Positions 34,205-46,500 of a stretch of DNA of 64,000 nt are shown one piece after another (the stretch's first letter is position 1; each line of letters begins with the position of its first letter). Position numbers and translations under genes: made by a program. The notes beneath the pieces are model-generated. The model had not been told where the DNA came from and searched no databases. It saw only the letters and a list, made by a program, of their open reading frames with translations. This DNA comes from Glaciozyma antarctica PI12 (lineage: Eukaryota; Basidiomycota; Microbotryomycetes; Kriegeriales; Camptobasidiaceae): assembly GCA_002917775.1 (NCBI GenBank), contig KZ627157.1, positions 698,886 to 762,885 on the forward strand. The letters are read 5' to 3'.

Positions 34205-36944
34205 ATGAGCAACTACTCTCCGAGCGGTGCAGACGAGTCTGGTCCCAGCTCGCAGCGAGGGACGCCAACGGGATCAGGCCCCGCTCCAGGCAAGGCCGGG
34301 CGACTTGCTCGGAGTCGAGCAGCTTGGTGAGTGTACAGGGGACTACCAGACTGGAGGACAAGCCTGACACGTCCGGCTTCTTCAGCCTCGACTGTCACAA
34401 GGTCAAGCAACGCTGCACGCCCTCTACCGAAGGAACTGTCTGCCCCTGTCACCGCTGCGTAACGTGAGTGTTTGATTGCTTCCGGAACCCGCGCCTGAAG
34501 GACAAGTAGCTAAACCAGTCTGCAGGTGGGGTATCGAATGCGTCTTCCCATCCTCTGCCGGTCCCGCCGCTTCCCGCTCAACACTGGGGACGAGTCGCGC
34601 TTCGCCGGCTCCGGCTGGCGGCAAGGGGAAGGCTACAGCGAAGGCGGCTACGACGACGAACGGGCAGAACAACCAGGAACTGACAGAGCAGTGCGTAGGA
34701 TTCCTATGCGCGTCGGGAGAGAGGGTGGAGCTAACCTGGCCCCGCAGACTCCGAATCATGACTGAACGGCTCGAGTCTATCGAATCAACCCTCGTCCGCG
34801 CTCAAATCACTTTCCCATCAGCCACCTCGCCGAATCATGCGTCCGAATCCGAAATTTCCACTCTCGTCCAGCACCCAAGCGCGAATGAGTCGAGGATAGG
34901 GAACGGGAACGCGGTCGAGACGGCGGGAGAGGCGATGGCGGTGGAAGGGCTAGTTGATCTGTCGGCTCCAAGAGGAATAGTAAAAGGAGAATATGCGTGG
35001 GATTCGATGGCTAGGCCGGACGTGCTGGACCGCGGAGTCATGACGCTGGGAGAGTGCGAAGCTGAGTTCGACCTGTGAGTCCTCGCGCTTCGTTCTCGTC
35101 CTCCTCCATTCGAGACGAAGAGAGATGCTGACTTGGATAACCGCAGATACTTTCGCCATATTCACCCCTGGACTGCCTTCCTTTCGACCACCGCAGACCG
35201 GAATCCCCTCGTCGTTCGCCTTCGCTCCCCTCTCCTCTTCCACTCGATTCTCCTCCTCACGACCTACTATCGCAACCCCTTCAACACCATCCTGTATCGT
35301 GCCATATCCTCTATCCTCGACTCGATTCTCTGCCCGCAGATCCTCTGCCCTCAGCCAGATCAGGTTCGTTTTTCTCTTGACCACGGCGGCGACGATTGCT
35401 GACCCACTTCGACCCACGTAGCTGACGCCGGACTTTGTTCGCGCGCTCCATCTCCTTCTCCTCTACAAGCCCGTCCAGTACGCTGCTCTCTCCGCCCGAG
35501 GCATCGGCGATCCGGCGTCGGTCGAGGCTGCGTCCAAGATTAACGTTCGCTCGAGTTGGATGCTGCGTGGCCTCATCAGTCGCGTCAGCGCCTTCAGCAA
35601 CCTCCTCGCTGCGCCCGCCATCTTCGCGAAAGCCTTTGCGGACCAGCATATCGCGCCCATCCCGGAGGAGGTCATCAACAACCTCCGTCTTCTATTCGGG
35701 TGCATCTTCCACGAGTCGCACGGCGCACTTCAGAGCGGCAAGCCCAGCAACTTCCCGAAGGAAGAAGCGCTTCGGACCACTCGCCTCTTCGCCAAGCTCC
35801 GACGACAGCCCTTCGACGTGCGACTGGCGGCGAGCGTCGAACTGGCAGCGACGGCGGCGACGATTCTCAACTCGCGCAAGGAGAACGACGCCGTCGAGCC
35901 TGAGCACTTGTGGCGCTTCGAGGAGGAGCTCGACGCGTGGCGCGAGTACTGGACGCCGATCCTTTTCGCGGAACGCGAAGACGAGCTGGCGATCACGACG
36001 ATGTACCCGTACGCGGCGTTTGTCGTCGTCGTCATTCGAGGCTTCGCGTTCACGAAGTGGAAGGAGGACAAGAAGGTCTTTGCGCAGGCGAACCCTCTCG
36101 CGCCCGTTGCGCCGACCGTGCTCTCGCAGGCGGTGCGGGATTCGATCGCGTTGGCGGCAACGTCGGCGCAGCAGATTCTTTTGGCGGTTACGATCGAGGG
36201 CAAGTCGGCGAGGGCGTACGGAGCTGGATGGGATATCGGATGGCCCGAGGACCGCGGAGGGATGCCCGTTTTGACGCTGGACCAGGCGGCGGTTCAGCGA
36301 TTGCGCTGGGCTAGCGATAGTCTCACTTCGGTGGTACGTTCCTCGCTTCCTTGTCCGCGTTTCCGAGCTCACTCGTCGTCTTCTCGCAGGTCTACTCGTA
36401 CGCGATGATCTTCCTCGCCAAGCTCGCCAACGAAGGTCTCCTCCGCCCCGACCTCCGCCTCATCGCCCCCGGTTCCTCTCCCATCCCTCTCGCCCCTCTC
36501 GACCCGAACGACAAGCTCTCCCGCCTTCTCCAACTGAGCGCCGACCTCCTCCAAGCGATCGCTCCGAACCCACACCACCCCGCTATCAAGCAAGCCGCAT
36601 ACCTCCGCCGCATACGCGATGCAGGGATGAACGGTCGTCGAAGCGTCATCTCCGCACCAGGTTCTCCAGGCCCGCTCCCAACGCACGGAACAGGCATGTC
36701 GGCGCTCAGCAGCGGGGTCCCGAATCGGGATCCTCAGCTTCCGACGTACCACTTTGCGAACAGCTTTGAGCCGGCGATGGAGGTGCCGTTGTTGGAGGAC
36801 CCGTTTGGGGTCTTGTTGAGTGGGGCGTCGCCGTCGTTGTTCGATGGGAGTCAGCCGCTGTTTAGCATGTTGGATGTGGGGACGCTGGGAGGTTTGGATT
36901 GGGAGGGGATGGAGAGGGAGATGAGGGGTCCGTACGAGTTTTGA
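34205..36944 (+). CDS. Zn2Cys6 fungal transcription factor
   Basis: Nuclear DNA-binding regulator of the Gal4 type. The binuclear zinc cluster is rebuilt across two introns: ACLDCHKVKQRCTP, then VCPCHRCVTWGIECVF, spacing C-x2-C-x6-C-x10-C-x2-C-x6-C. A Ser/Ala-rich linker and a short coiled coil (LRIMTERLESIESTLVRAQI) follow, as in dimerising members. The middle region (EAEFDLYFRHIHPWTAFLST and onward) is the fungal-specific factor homology domain, all helical. The C-terminus (PLLEDPFGVLLSGASPSLFD, LGGLDWEGME) is acidic and may activate transcription. Start ATG 34205, stop 36942-36944. The target genes are unknown; divergence from GUA1 is not evidence of control over it. Confidence 0.87.
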
Positions 36945-37122
36945 AAGAGTAACACGAGTGCTTGTTCTGCGATCGTTTTGGAAGGGAGGAGGAGCTTGTT
37001 CGGCCGGAGCTAGTCCGGAAGGAAGTCACCGCGGTCCAGAGCTGCAGGCTGCTCTTTCTCCCTCCTCCCTCACCGCTCACTCGCTCAGAACTCCTCCAGC
37101 AGCTCCACGCTCGAACAAAAGA

Positions 37123-38063
37123 ATGGCCACCAACCTCGTCACGGCTCAGGAAGGTGAGAGCGCTCACTCCAAGTCGTCCTGAAGCTCCCCGCGCTGACCT
37201 CCTTCTGGCGCGTTCCTCCCAGCCACTCGGATCTCCAGCCACATGAACGGAGAGCACGGCTCTTCTCTCGCTCACTACCTCGAGCGTGCGTGTCATTCCT
37301 GCGCCGTGGTGGAAGAAGGGAGAGCTGACGCCGACTCTACCGCCAGACTACGGACGGATCTCGCGTCCCGTCAACCCCAAGATCGTCAACTTCTCCACCC
37401 CTTCTATGACTATCGAGTACGGTCCGGCTGGCAAGCGCAAGTCGTATACGCACAAATTTGAGCCGCCCATGCTGGCTGGGGAGGCGCGCAGGAGGTTGGA
37501 GAGTATGCACTCTGAGGCGAGGGCTGGATTGGGACTGGTGCGTCTTCCCGTATCGTCCAGGAGCTCAACGGGAGCTGACCTACGTTCCGCTCTGCTAGTC
37601 GGAAGCTACCGTCGACCGCTTCTCCCTCGGATTCGGCGACAAGATCGCAGTGGCCGTCTCCTCCCTCATCTGGCTCACTCTCATCCTCTCCCCTCCTTCC
37701 CTCCTCCTCTCCTCCATCCCCTGGGCCGCCAACCACGTTCGCACTATCATCAGCTACCTCGGTATCGCCAGTTCGGAGGAAAGGATCGGGCACGGGATCA
37801 AGCTCTTCTTCCTCGTGCCGTTGGCGCTCATTCATGTTGCCGAGGTGTTTGCGTGCTTGGTGCCGCTTATGTATAGGTACAACACGGTTAGCTCGGCCGT
37901 GCGAACGAATTACGTGAGTTCAGTTTCTCTGGCTTGCGACGTGCGGTTCGCTGATTCGAGAGTGCAGATTGCTGCGACGGTTGTGGGAGGGTTCCCCGTG
38001 TGGAAGAGGTTGCGCCACCTGGGCGAGCGGGAGGAGTTCAAGCTGAAGCAGAAGAGTCATTAG
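37123..38063 (+). CDS. DUF2470-domain membrane protein
   Basis: Member of a fungal family with an N-terminal DUF2470 domain, related to the heme-binding pyridoxamine-oxidase-like fold, and C-terminal membrane helices; function unknown. The domain shows RISSHMNGEHGSSLAHYLE, PKIVNFSTPSMTIEYG, KRKSYTHKFEPPMLAGEARR and LGLSEATVDRFSLGFGD. Two membrane segments follow (IAVAVSSLIWLTLILSPPSL, GIKLFFLVPLALIHVAEVFA). The tail is basic (EREEFKLKQKSH). The ATG at 37123 begins MATNLVTAQE; the first intron joins it to ATRISSHM. Stop 38061-38063. Confidence 0.82.
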
Positions 38064-38330
38064 ACGGGCGTTGTTGAGGGGGAGTATAGGGGATTGCAAC
38101 TGGGACACCATTTTATTGGGGAGACGAGGTTCGCTAGCGAGTTTCTCTTCGAGTTCTGCACGGCGCCTCCCAAGAAGCTCGGCCTGCTACGCTCTCCCCG
38201 CGTTTACGACTTCGTACTCAACTTCCTCCGCAAGATCGCGTCTCTTGGGCCAAAGATCGCGTGGGAGAGTTGGCCGTGCTGAACTTCGACTTTTCCGCCG
38301 GCGAGTCTCTTCCTCCAAATCCTCTCCAAG

Positions 38331-39245
38331 ATGGCCCCGCAAGCAAACGCTGGAAAGCCCAAACGCAAGAGGGTCCGCAAGCGACGAGAAGTGTCCTCCG
38401 GCTCCTCCTCCTCCTCCTCCTCCGACTCCGAAGTCGAAGCTCCCGTCCTCCCTCCCAAGCTCCCCACTCCCTCAGCCTCCTCCTCCTCCTCCTCCGATTC
38501 GAGCTCTTCCGACGAAGAAAGTAGCGACGACGGACGAGGGCGACGACGCGGGAAGGGAAAGGCGGCGGCTTCGACGACGAACGCTGCTGCCGCAAACGCT
38601 TCAGCAGCAGCTTCAGCTCGGAGACCTTACCCCTCTCGTTCCCCCTCTCCAGCCACTTTCAACCCCGCCAACCTCCCCCTAGGGCAAACTCCCTTTCCCT
38701 TGCTCAAGGACCTGTCCGACGGACCGATTTTGGCGGGCTTCGTCCCTGGGGACGCTGGGTTTGCGGGAGTTGGTAGCGGGGAGGGACGGATGAGGTGAAG
38801 AGGTCAAGGTAGATGAGGAGAAGGTGAGGAAGGAGAAGTTTGGAGGATGGTGGCGCGCGAGGTTGGTTAGCGAGTTTGAGACTGAGTTGGGAGGATTGGC
38901 AGCTGTGCGTTCTCTCGCTCTGCACCTCGTTCGTTCGATGACTGACATCTTTGGGCACAGGAACCTGGCCTCACGGCACCCCGACTCGCACTCCTCCTCA
39001 CCTCCCTAACGACCCTCTCAACCCTCCACACCACCTCCTCCTCCCTCGCTGCCTCAGCGAAATCGATCTGGCTCCACGACCCCGAGACGGCTATCGACCC
39101 TCTCGCGAGTCTGGAAGTTGAAGAAGGGGCTGAGGAGTGGGGCAAGGCGACGGTGGGAGGGGAGGGGGATGTTGAGGTTGGGGAGGAGGGGGTGACGATG
39201 GATAAGGAGAAGGAGGTGGTGGGGATGGAGGTTGATGAGGAATGA
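38331..39245 (+). CDS. Ser/acidic-rich protein, possibly ribosome assembly factor Rsa3-like
   Basis: The N-terminus is basic (KPKRKRVRKRR), followed by long Ser/Asp/Glu runs typical of nucleolar proteins. The C-terminal block KFGGWWRARLVSEFETELGG then EPGLTAPRLALLLTSL resembles the Rsa3 domain of 60S assembly factors in layout, but the match is weak. The first frame ends at TGA 38796-38798. The C-terminal block is in the +1 frame. Either one base is extra near 38793 or a 40-nt intron (38769-38808, no clear branch site) is used. A well-formed intron follows GGLAA, and the gene ends in an acidic tail at TGA 39243-39245. Treat as one gene with uncertain junction. Confidence 0.5.
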
Positions 39246-39960
39246 GAGAGGCCGTTCTGTATTCGTTTTTCGCTGCTTCAGCGTTTTGGGGGCTTCAAGG
39301 AGGCGTGATCTATTTCTTGTCTCGTGTTGAGCAGGGTCACATCCGCGGACAAGTGGCCCTCTGCTGGTCTCAAGCTAAATCTCCGAGCTCGATTCCTCGT
39401 TGTCCTGCTCCTCCTCATCTGCGCTGGTAGCGACTTCACAAGCAATGTGCGACTGGGAGATTGCGAAAGCGAAGGCCGCTGCAGGTAGCTCGGCTGCGTG
39501 TCGACTGTTTCTGCTCGAGGAGGAGGGGCACCCTGATGCAGCTGGTGCGGTGGATTTGAGTAGGGACGGTAGAGATACGAATGAGATGAAGAGCCGGGGG
39601 TATGGTACGGAGAGGAGGAAGCAGGTCGAGAGGGCGTTGGAGAAGGCGACGTTGACGGGGGTTGCGGGGAGGAGGGCGCGGGAGATGGAGCAGGTTTGTT
39701 GATGAGAGGGCTGGCAGAGTGTCGAGAAGGACGCTGGAGCGGAGATCAGAAGAGATCGTGGTGAATCAGCGGGCCGGAGAGGAGGAGCGAGATAGGGAGA
39801 AGCGAGGTCCCAGCAGACCGTTCCCAGTAACCCAGCAGCTCCAAACCTCCCGAGCACGTCCAGCCACTACCTCCATAACAAAAACGCTCTTCGTCCAGTT
39901 GCTCAACAACGTCCGCACCGCACCCCCTCCACCCTCCAAAAAAGGACTCCACCGCGCGTC
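39246..39960. other. Convergent intergenic region with one small open frame
   Basis: 715 bp between the Ser-rich gene and MPC2. A plus-strand frame 39445-39702 (86 codons, MCDWEIAKAKAAAGSSAACR start, Lys/Arg/Glu-rich end) has protein-like composition but no recognised family and no splice support. A minus-strand frame over the same bases is equally open but lacks an ATG. I do not call a gene. Confidence 0.4.
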
Positions 39961-40796
39961 TCAAGCCGCCAGCAACTTGGCCGCCTTATCCTCGGCATCC
40001 TTGATCTCCCTCGCCGCCTTGATCTCCGCTTGCTGCACCGGTGTCTTCCTGTTCCAGCTACTCACGCGCATCAGCTTCCCACCCCAACCCCCAATTCGCG
40101 AAAAGGAACTCACTCCCATGCGCGGTACAGACTCGCCATACCCGTAGCGCCAACAAAGAGGTTCACGCCCGCGAGGGAGTAGTTGATAGGCGTGATGACG
40201 AACGAGTAGCGCACCCAGATCAGTCCGGTCGCCGTGAGCGCTGCGAGGTCGGTGGGGTTTAGCTGGGTCGTACACGGGGCTGGGAGGGACGAACCAAGGT
40301 TCTGGGGGACGGAGATCTTGTCGGCTGGTCGTCCGAGGTCTTTGACGCCTGCTGCGACGAGTCCCCTGCGGAATGGAGGAACGGCGGTTAGCTCTCTTCG
40401 TCTCTTTCTGGAGGACGGCGCGTTTGGGTAGGGGGAGGAGGACGCGCCACTTGAACATGGGAGCCCAGAAGAACACCGTCTTGGGACCTGTTGGAGTTGA
40501 GGAGCAGGCGGTGGGAGGAGGGATGGGGAGGGTGGGGAGGGAGGACGAGGACGCGATTAGCTCGTGCGTTTGAGAGTGGGCGTGTGGAGGGAGGTGACTT
40601 GCCAGCAGGGTGGTTGATGAAAGCTGTGAGCTTGCTCGCTGCTGGGGGTGCTGCTGCCGACACTGCAGGACGAAGGAGGAGAGGTCAGCGAGAGATCGTT
40701 TGGATGGATTGATTCGTCGAGTCGCCGAGTCCTGAGCTGGTTCCGAGTCGCGCAGAGCAGCTCAAGAGACCACAGCAGAATGGATCAGGACTCACT
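39961..40796 (-). CDS. MPC2: Mitochondrial pyruvate carrier subunit MPC2
   Basis: One half of the inner-membrane heterodimer that imports pyruvate. Exons 40796 (one base), 40603-40662, 40448-40487, 40295-40365, 40114-40240 and 39961-40057 total 396 nt, 131 residues. Motifs: KTVFFWAPMFKWGLVAAG, VKDLGRPADKISVPQN, LALTATGLIWVRYSFVITP and INYSLAGVNLFVGATGMAS, which cover the three helices. The start codon is split: the A is the last base of exon 1 and TG opens exon 2. The upstream frame has a stop and no ATG, so this is the only start. Introns 2 (40488-40602, donor gcaagt) and 3 (40366-40447, donor gcgcgt) are GC-AG. The highly charged C-terminus (KAAREIKDAEDKAAK) faces the intermembrane space or matrix. 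Confidence 0.92.
40366..40447 (-). other. GC-AG intron 3 of MPC2
   Basis: Donor gcgcgt (GC version of the common gtgcgt) follows AAG-TG; acceptor ccgcag precedes G-GGA. This restores the Trp of FKWGLV, conserved in pyruvate carriers. Using the GT two bases upstream would delete that Trp. Confidence 0.7.
40488..40602 (-). other. GC-AG intron 2 of MPC2
   Basis: Donor gcaagt (a perfect GC-type consensus) follows CCT-GCT-G and acceptor ccaacag precedes GT-CCC-AAG, giving HPAGPKTVFFWAP. The nearby GT at 40598 would shift the frame. Confidence 0.8.
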
Positions 40797-40976
40797 TGTT
40801 GCGTAAGGAACTGGAGATGGACCAGGAGGTGGTTCGGGAGCGAGAAGCAGAGCGTCTATTTAATCGAATATTTACTTTATCCCGTAGCTAAGGTCTAAAT
40901 TTAAGCTAACATATTGACGTCGTTGCGGCTCGACTGGGTTCCGCTGGGTTGGCCAACGACCCTCGCCTCAGCCAGG

Positions 40977-43421
40977 ATGGACTCTTCTCAGCAGGACTCT
41001 TCTCAGCAGACGACTCTGCTCGAGCCTTCCCCTGCGCCAACTCTCGCTACGCCGCACTTCCCAGGATACTTCCCATCAACTCCAGCCGCCGACGCCTACA
41101 CTCAGACGGAGGGGCCTCTCGAGCAAGCAGGCCGTGACCTCCCCAGCTCCTCCTCTCCTGGCTCAGTCATCCTCGGCGCAGCAGGAGGATTCCTTTTGGG
41201 AGGTCCCGTCGGCGCAGCGATGGGAGCTTCCCTCGCCGGCCTCCGTACCATCGAGGACGAGGCGCTGGCAGCGCGTCACCTCGGCGGCAAGTCGGTCGAA
41301 CAAAAGGAGCCGATCGTCACGGCCCCAGCAGCAGCAGCAGCAGGAGTTGAGCGATACGCCGATTGGGAGGGAGGTGGGAGGAACGGTGCCGGTTGCGGTC
41401 CTTGCGGGCGCCACGGGAGCTGGAGTGTTGGAGTTCGAGGCGCCAAAGGTTAAGACGGAGGCCGAAGCGGTCGATGCAGCTGGTATTAAGGTCGAGGAGC
41501 CCTCTGGAGTAACTGTGAGTTCGGAGCGAGCGTGCGTTTGAGGATGCCCGAGCTAAACGCGGCCCTTTTGTTGTTTCGCAGACGCCTACCCAAGGTCGCA
41601 CGCCCACGGAAGAGTTCAAGGAGAACGAAGCGCTCTTGAAGCAAGACAAGGTTATTCTCGTGGCAGCTGGAGCTGGAATCGCTGGAGGAGTTGGCGCGGC
41701 GGCGCTAGCGGGCGAGGCCGAGGTCAGTCCTTTTCGCCACAGTTGCGATCTTGATCCTGACGATAGCCCTCTTCTCGCGAACCAGAAAACTTCTGAGGAT
41801 GTTGTGTCGGAGGTGAGGAGCATCGAGGACGCTTTTGCGAGTGCTCAAGGAGTCGAGGATCTCGATCGCGAAGCTCTTGTGAGTTTGGATGATTCTCGAG
41901 TCCCTGGGCCACTTTGATGAACGACAACGCAGGCTTCCGACACTACGTCGACGAGCAAGTTCTCCGTCGAGACAACGCGCGGTAGCGGCAGCGAAATCGT
42001 GAGTCGGTTGCACTTCTCGCTTCGACCCAACTCACACTTGATCCCCTGCAGCCTCCCCAGGAGTCCTTTTTCCAAGAGGAATTCGCCCATCGTCCCAACC
42101 TGACTTCTCAGTTCTCTGACTCGACCATGGCCTCCTCGACTTTCGCTCCCGACGTCACCGATCCCTACGAGCAGGATCGCTACGAGCAACCACCGCTCCT
42201 CACCACCGAGCCCCAAGGCGACGAGCCTCGCTACCCCAAGCTCAACGCAGCCACTCTCGCCGGTCCCGCTGTCGCCGCCATCGTCGTCGGTTTCGCGCTC
42301 GAAAGCGACACGACGGCGAAGCAGGACTTTGCGCACCTGTCGCAGGAGAACGCCCCGCCTCCGACGGCGCAGGCGATGAAGCCCGATTCTTCGTGGGGGA
42401 ACGAGACGCTTGCTGCTCTTGGGACGGGCGCTGGAGTCGGAGCGGGCGTCGGAGCTGCTGCGGGCGTGGCGGAATCTCGCGGTCCTCCTCCTTCGCTCCC
42501 GCACAGCCCTGGACGACAGGACCTCGCGCATGCTGGGGAGACTCAGCAGTCCCTCCACGAGCGCGCTGGAACTACCGAGCATCGTCACCACCACCAGCAC
42601 GCGAGGGACGAATCTCCTTCGCGCTCCTACGTCTCCTCCGCTGCCGAAGGACTCCCCTCGAGGTCCTACACTCCCCAGCAGCAACCCTCGTCGCCCCAGT
42701 CGAACCCTGTCGAACACTCGCCGCACCTCAAGATCGCCACGCGCAGGGATTCGGTAGGCCATAAGCGCTTGCACAAGGATTCGCTCGGGAGGAGGAGGTC
42801 GGCGTCGATTGGGAATGAGAGTCCTAATGATAGGTCGCCGGTGGTGAATGGGAGGGAGCAGAGTCCGAGGGGGGAGGGTGAGGGGATTTGGGACCATTCG
42901 GTCGCTCAGGTGAGTAGCTGTATGGCTTGAAAAAGGCGGGGTGCTGATGGGAATGTGCAGGTGGTGAATGACGAGACGGAGCAGAGGGGACATCGTCCTG
43001 CGCTTGTTACTATCGATTCAGAGGACAGGAGGGACCACATCATGGATCGCATGGTCGGGATCCAAGGTTCGTCCCCACCTCCCTCCTCTCTCCCCTCCCT
43101 AACCCTCTCGCAGATCCCACGCACGCGCAGACCTACGCTCAACAATCCCGCTCTCCCCAGCCCTCCTCACACTCCCCCCAGTCCTCCCAGCACTCCCAGC
43201 CATCCCGCCACACCCCCCAGCCCTCCTCAGGCAGCGAAGTTATCCCACCCGCTCAGGAATCTCCTTCCGTCATCCGCAAGCTCACCAAAAACCGTCGGAG
43301 CTCGTCGGTCCCGAGGAGGAGTGGAGATCATGTGCGTGGAGCGAGTGGGGAGCATGAGGGGAGTCCGAAGAAGGGGTTCTTGGCTAAGGTGTTTGGGCAT
43401 TCGAAGAGGGATAGTCAGTAG
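40977..43421 (+). CDS. Low-complexity protein with glycine-zipper segments
   Basis: No family recognised. The N-terminus (MDSSQQDSSQQTTLLEPSPA) is Ser/Gln-rich. Three or four short Gly/Ala-rich hydrophobic stretches (GSVILGAAGGFLLGGPVGAA, VAVLAGATGAGVLEF, VILVAAGAGIAGGVGAAALA, ALGTGAGVGAGVGAAAGVA) look like glycine-zipper membrane-associated segments. Acidic and then Ser/Pro/His-rich disordered regions follow, and the end is basic (KKGFLAKVFGHSKRDSQ). Near 41323-41326 the frame must slip: dropping one C of CCCC reads VTAQQQQQQELSDTPIG and continues. A (CAG)n tract lies right there. Splice sites downstream are normal. Stop TAG 43419-43421. Cell-envelope or membrane-remodelling roles are possible but unproven. 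Confidence 0.6.
41323..41343. repeat. CAG trinucleotide tract within coding sequence
   Basis: A C4 run followed by six CAG units. In the frame that continues downstream it encodes polyglutamine. It coincides with the apparent frame slip of this gene. Confidence 0.8.
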
Positions 43422-43507
43422 TGCGTTCGTGTAGTGTAGTGTGGATTCCTCTCCGTATCTCTTTCGTATAGCTTGGGTAGTTCAAATATGACACGTCTTT
43501 CAGTCGT

Positions 43508-46500
43508 CTATACGGGTTCCTGCAGCGTCTCTCGCGCCACACTCCCGACGAGCAAATCAAACTCCCTCTCCTCATCCCCCCTTCCTCCCTTCGCCGCATT
43601 CCACCTCTCCTCCAGCACCGAAATCGCCTCAGCTCCTCCCGTCTCATCCTCCCCCACCACCTCGGGACCCGTATACGCTGCATTTCGTCTACAGAATCGG
43701 TAGAACGCTTTCCAGCACGGATCCTTCTGTGGAGAGGTCAGCGCGTGCGCGGAGAGGGAGAGGAAGGACGAACGGTGAGGATCTCAGCGTTCCCAACCAC
43801 GACGAGCAGTTCTTTTGCACGAGTGAGAGCGACATTGAACCTTCTCGGCTCGTGAATAAGTCCTCGGCCGTAAGATTTGTCGAGAGGGAGGAAACGAGCG
43901 CGGGAACGGACGGTGGAGATGATTACCACTCGGCTGTGCGGGGGTTAGCGAGAAAGATGGGAGGAGGAGGGACGGACTTTTCGGCGCCTTGGAGGGCTTC
44001 GACGTTGCCGACGTCTGTGCGACGGAGGTTAGTAACGGTACTGGGAGGAAGAAGGGGGAAGGACGCACCGACGTCTCCGAGCCGAATTGCTCGTAACGCA
44101 AGTCGGATTCGCCACACTTGCTCCCTGAACGGGGAGATGACGGAGATCTCGCTAGCCCTGACGTTCCCCGAAGCGACGAGGTCAGCGACGAGGTCTCTCA
44201 CTGCGATAAACGTCAGCGAACGTCCTGCTCGAGCTGCGAAAGAGGACGGACCGATGTCGACCTCTTGCTCGTTGAAGAATGAGGCGCCTTCGTCGACTGG
44301 TTCGTCCTCGCCTGCGATGCCGTGGAACCAGACGGGGAAGCCGGGGGAGGGGAGGCGAGACCAGGCGTGGAGAGGACTGGTGAGGAGGTCAGAGTGCGAA
44401 GAGGTCGGGGAGGGAGGGGGACGTGCCTGTTTTGGATCGAGTCTGGCGCGGAAGCTTCGAGAGTTTCGCTGTAGAACTGTACGAAGTCGTCAGTGCCTGT
44501 CTGTAATGTGAGAATGAACGCACTGACAAGAGTGGAAGGCAGCATCAAGATCTGCGGACACGAGCGGTAGTTCTTCGTGAGATCGACAAACGGCGTGCCC
44601 AAGCTCCACTGCGCGTTCGGGTTGAGCGCACGATTCCTCCTCAAAAACGGATGGTCCTTGTAGACAGGACGATCACCGAGTCGCTCGAGCAACGAGACGT
44701 CCAAGTCTCGCAAGCGAGCCTCCTCGGAGATGATCTCCGGCCCAAGCTGCTTCGTATCTCCGCACAACGTGACGTGAGCTCGACGGCAGTGAGAGTTGTC
44801 GGTTACGACTACGGAGAGAGCGCAAGCGAGGTCGGGTTCGGAGGCTTGGGCGGCTTCGTCGACGAGGAGGTAGGCGAAGTGCGGGTTGGCGAGGGGGATC
44901 AAGCTGTGTGGGTGGATTGAGCCGGAGGTGTAGACTTGGAGGCTGGAGAGGTTTTTGTTCGTGCAGCGGGTGGAGAGGAGATAGGAAGTGTCGAGGCAGG
45001 TGGTAACGATAACTCGCTTGGAGAGAAGCGCCCTGCGAACCGGCATCAGTTCCTAGCAGTGCGAGCGCGAGACCGAAAACCCTACCCGAATGGAGGAAGG
45101 AAGAATGAGTTGGTCTCCTCGTCGACGTAGCAGAAAGGAAGAAGCTCTGCTCGAACTTCGGCGAAGGGACGACTTGGCGCGTTGAGTCGAAAGAGCTCGT
45201 TAGGACTGAGTTTGCTGTGCAATCGCATCGTGAGGGTATCGGCCGAAGGATTTGATGCGCCGCAGACCTGGAAAGACTCAGCGAACGTACAGAAGCGACG
45301 GCGAGCGAAAGAGAGCGCACGAGAATGTGGGCCGAGGGGTACTTCTGCAGAAGTTGTAGAACGGCTTCGACCTGCGAATCGTCAGCAAACGACACGACGA
45401 GCAAGAACTATCAAATGCGCACCAGAGTTTTCGTCTTGCCAGTTCCTGGAGGTCCAGAGATGAGAAAGGGAGTAGCGTGCTTCCCCCAAACGATGCTCTG
45501 CACGGCTTGCTGTGGGGTCGAGATATCGGTCAGCTCAGCACGAACGATAAACGAGAGATTAACGCACCCGTTGTTCTTGATTCAACGAGCCATCGACCCA
45601 GCCATCCACTCCCCCGTGAATCACAGCTGCCTCCGCAAGAGCCTCGTTCGACGCGACGTCCTCCTCGCCGGGAAAGAGCCAGCTCGCTGCGACCGTCTTC
45701 GTCGAGCCCGAATTCGAAGGAGGAGGAGAAAGCGCCTTGTGAAGCGTTTCGGTCGCATGGCGCCAGGCGTGGAAGTTCCGAGCTGCGTTCGACCAAGCTC
45801 AGCGACCGCTCAGCGAGTTGCGAGGAGAGATGCGCACCTTGTGGTTTCCAGATGACGTTAAAGACTAAGCTCTCGTAAAAGTGCCGTAGTCCATCGCATC
45901 GCAAGGTGACGGATCCTCCCGCACGATTGATACTCGCGACGCTGGCCTCGAAGATGATGCCCTGCCAGGTGCACTGATCGGGACGAAGCTGACGAAGTTC
46001 CACGAGATCGCCTAGGTCCACTGGCGGCCAGCCTTCGCGGATAGAGCGTGCTTCGAGGACATAGAGATTGCCTTTCGGGAGGATGTCGACGTGGTAGAGG
46101 TTCGCCTGTTCCAGCTGCCGCACTCTCGCTGCGTCGGGTCAGAATCAGCAGGAGGTGAAAGCACTACGAAACGAACTCACCGAGTTGCTCTGCAGCCAAC
46201 AAAGGAAGCCACCGCTGGGCGTACATTCCAGACGAGAGGGGAGGCACGCTCGCGAGCGACGACTTCGACTTGGGTCCTTTGGCTCCAGGTTTCCGCGGGA
46301 TAATTCGCGAGCTGTCCATACGAGCGTCAGGGAGCAATGGGAGCGTCGCTAGGATTGCTGCCTGGTTCGCATGCTCGCTCGAGAGCAGGTGAGCCTGCAC
46401 TAGGCGAGGGTAGAGCGCGTCGGTGTAGGCTTGCACGTTGAGCGTGATGCCGCTTTCGAAGGGAGATCGAGCTAGGTGCCTCCGGGTCTGGCCCTTGTTG

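Noticed and set aside
39375-39857. Minus-strand frame between the Ser-rich gene and MPC2
   Set aside because: It begins with GTG and has no ATG or splice signals; the opposite strand is equally open.
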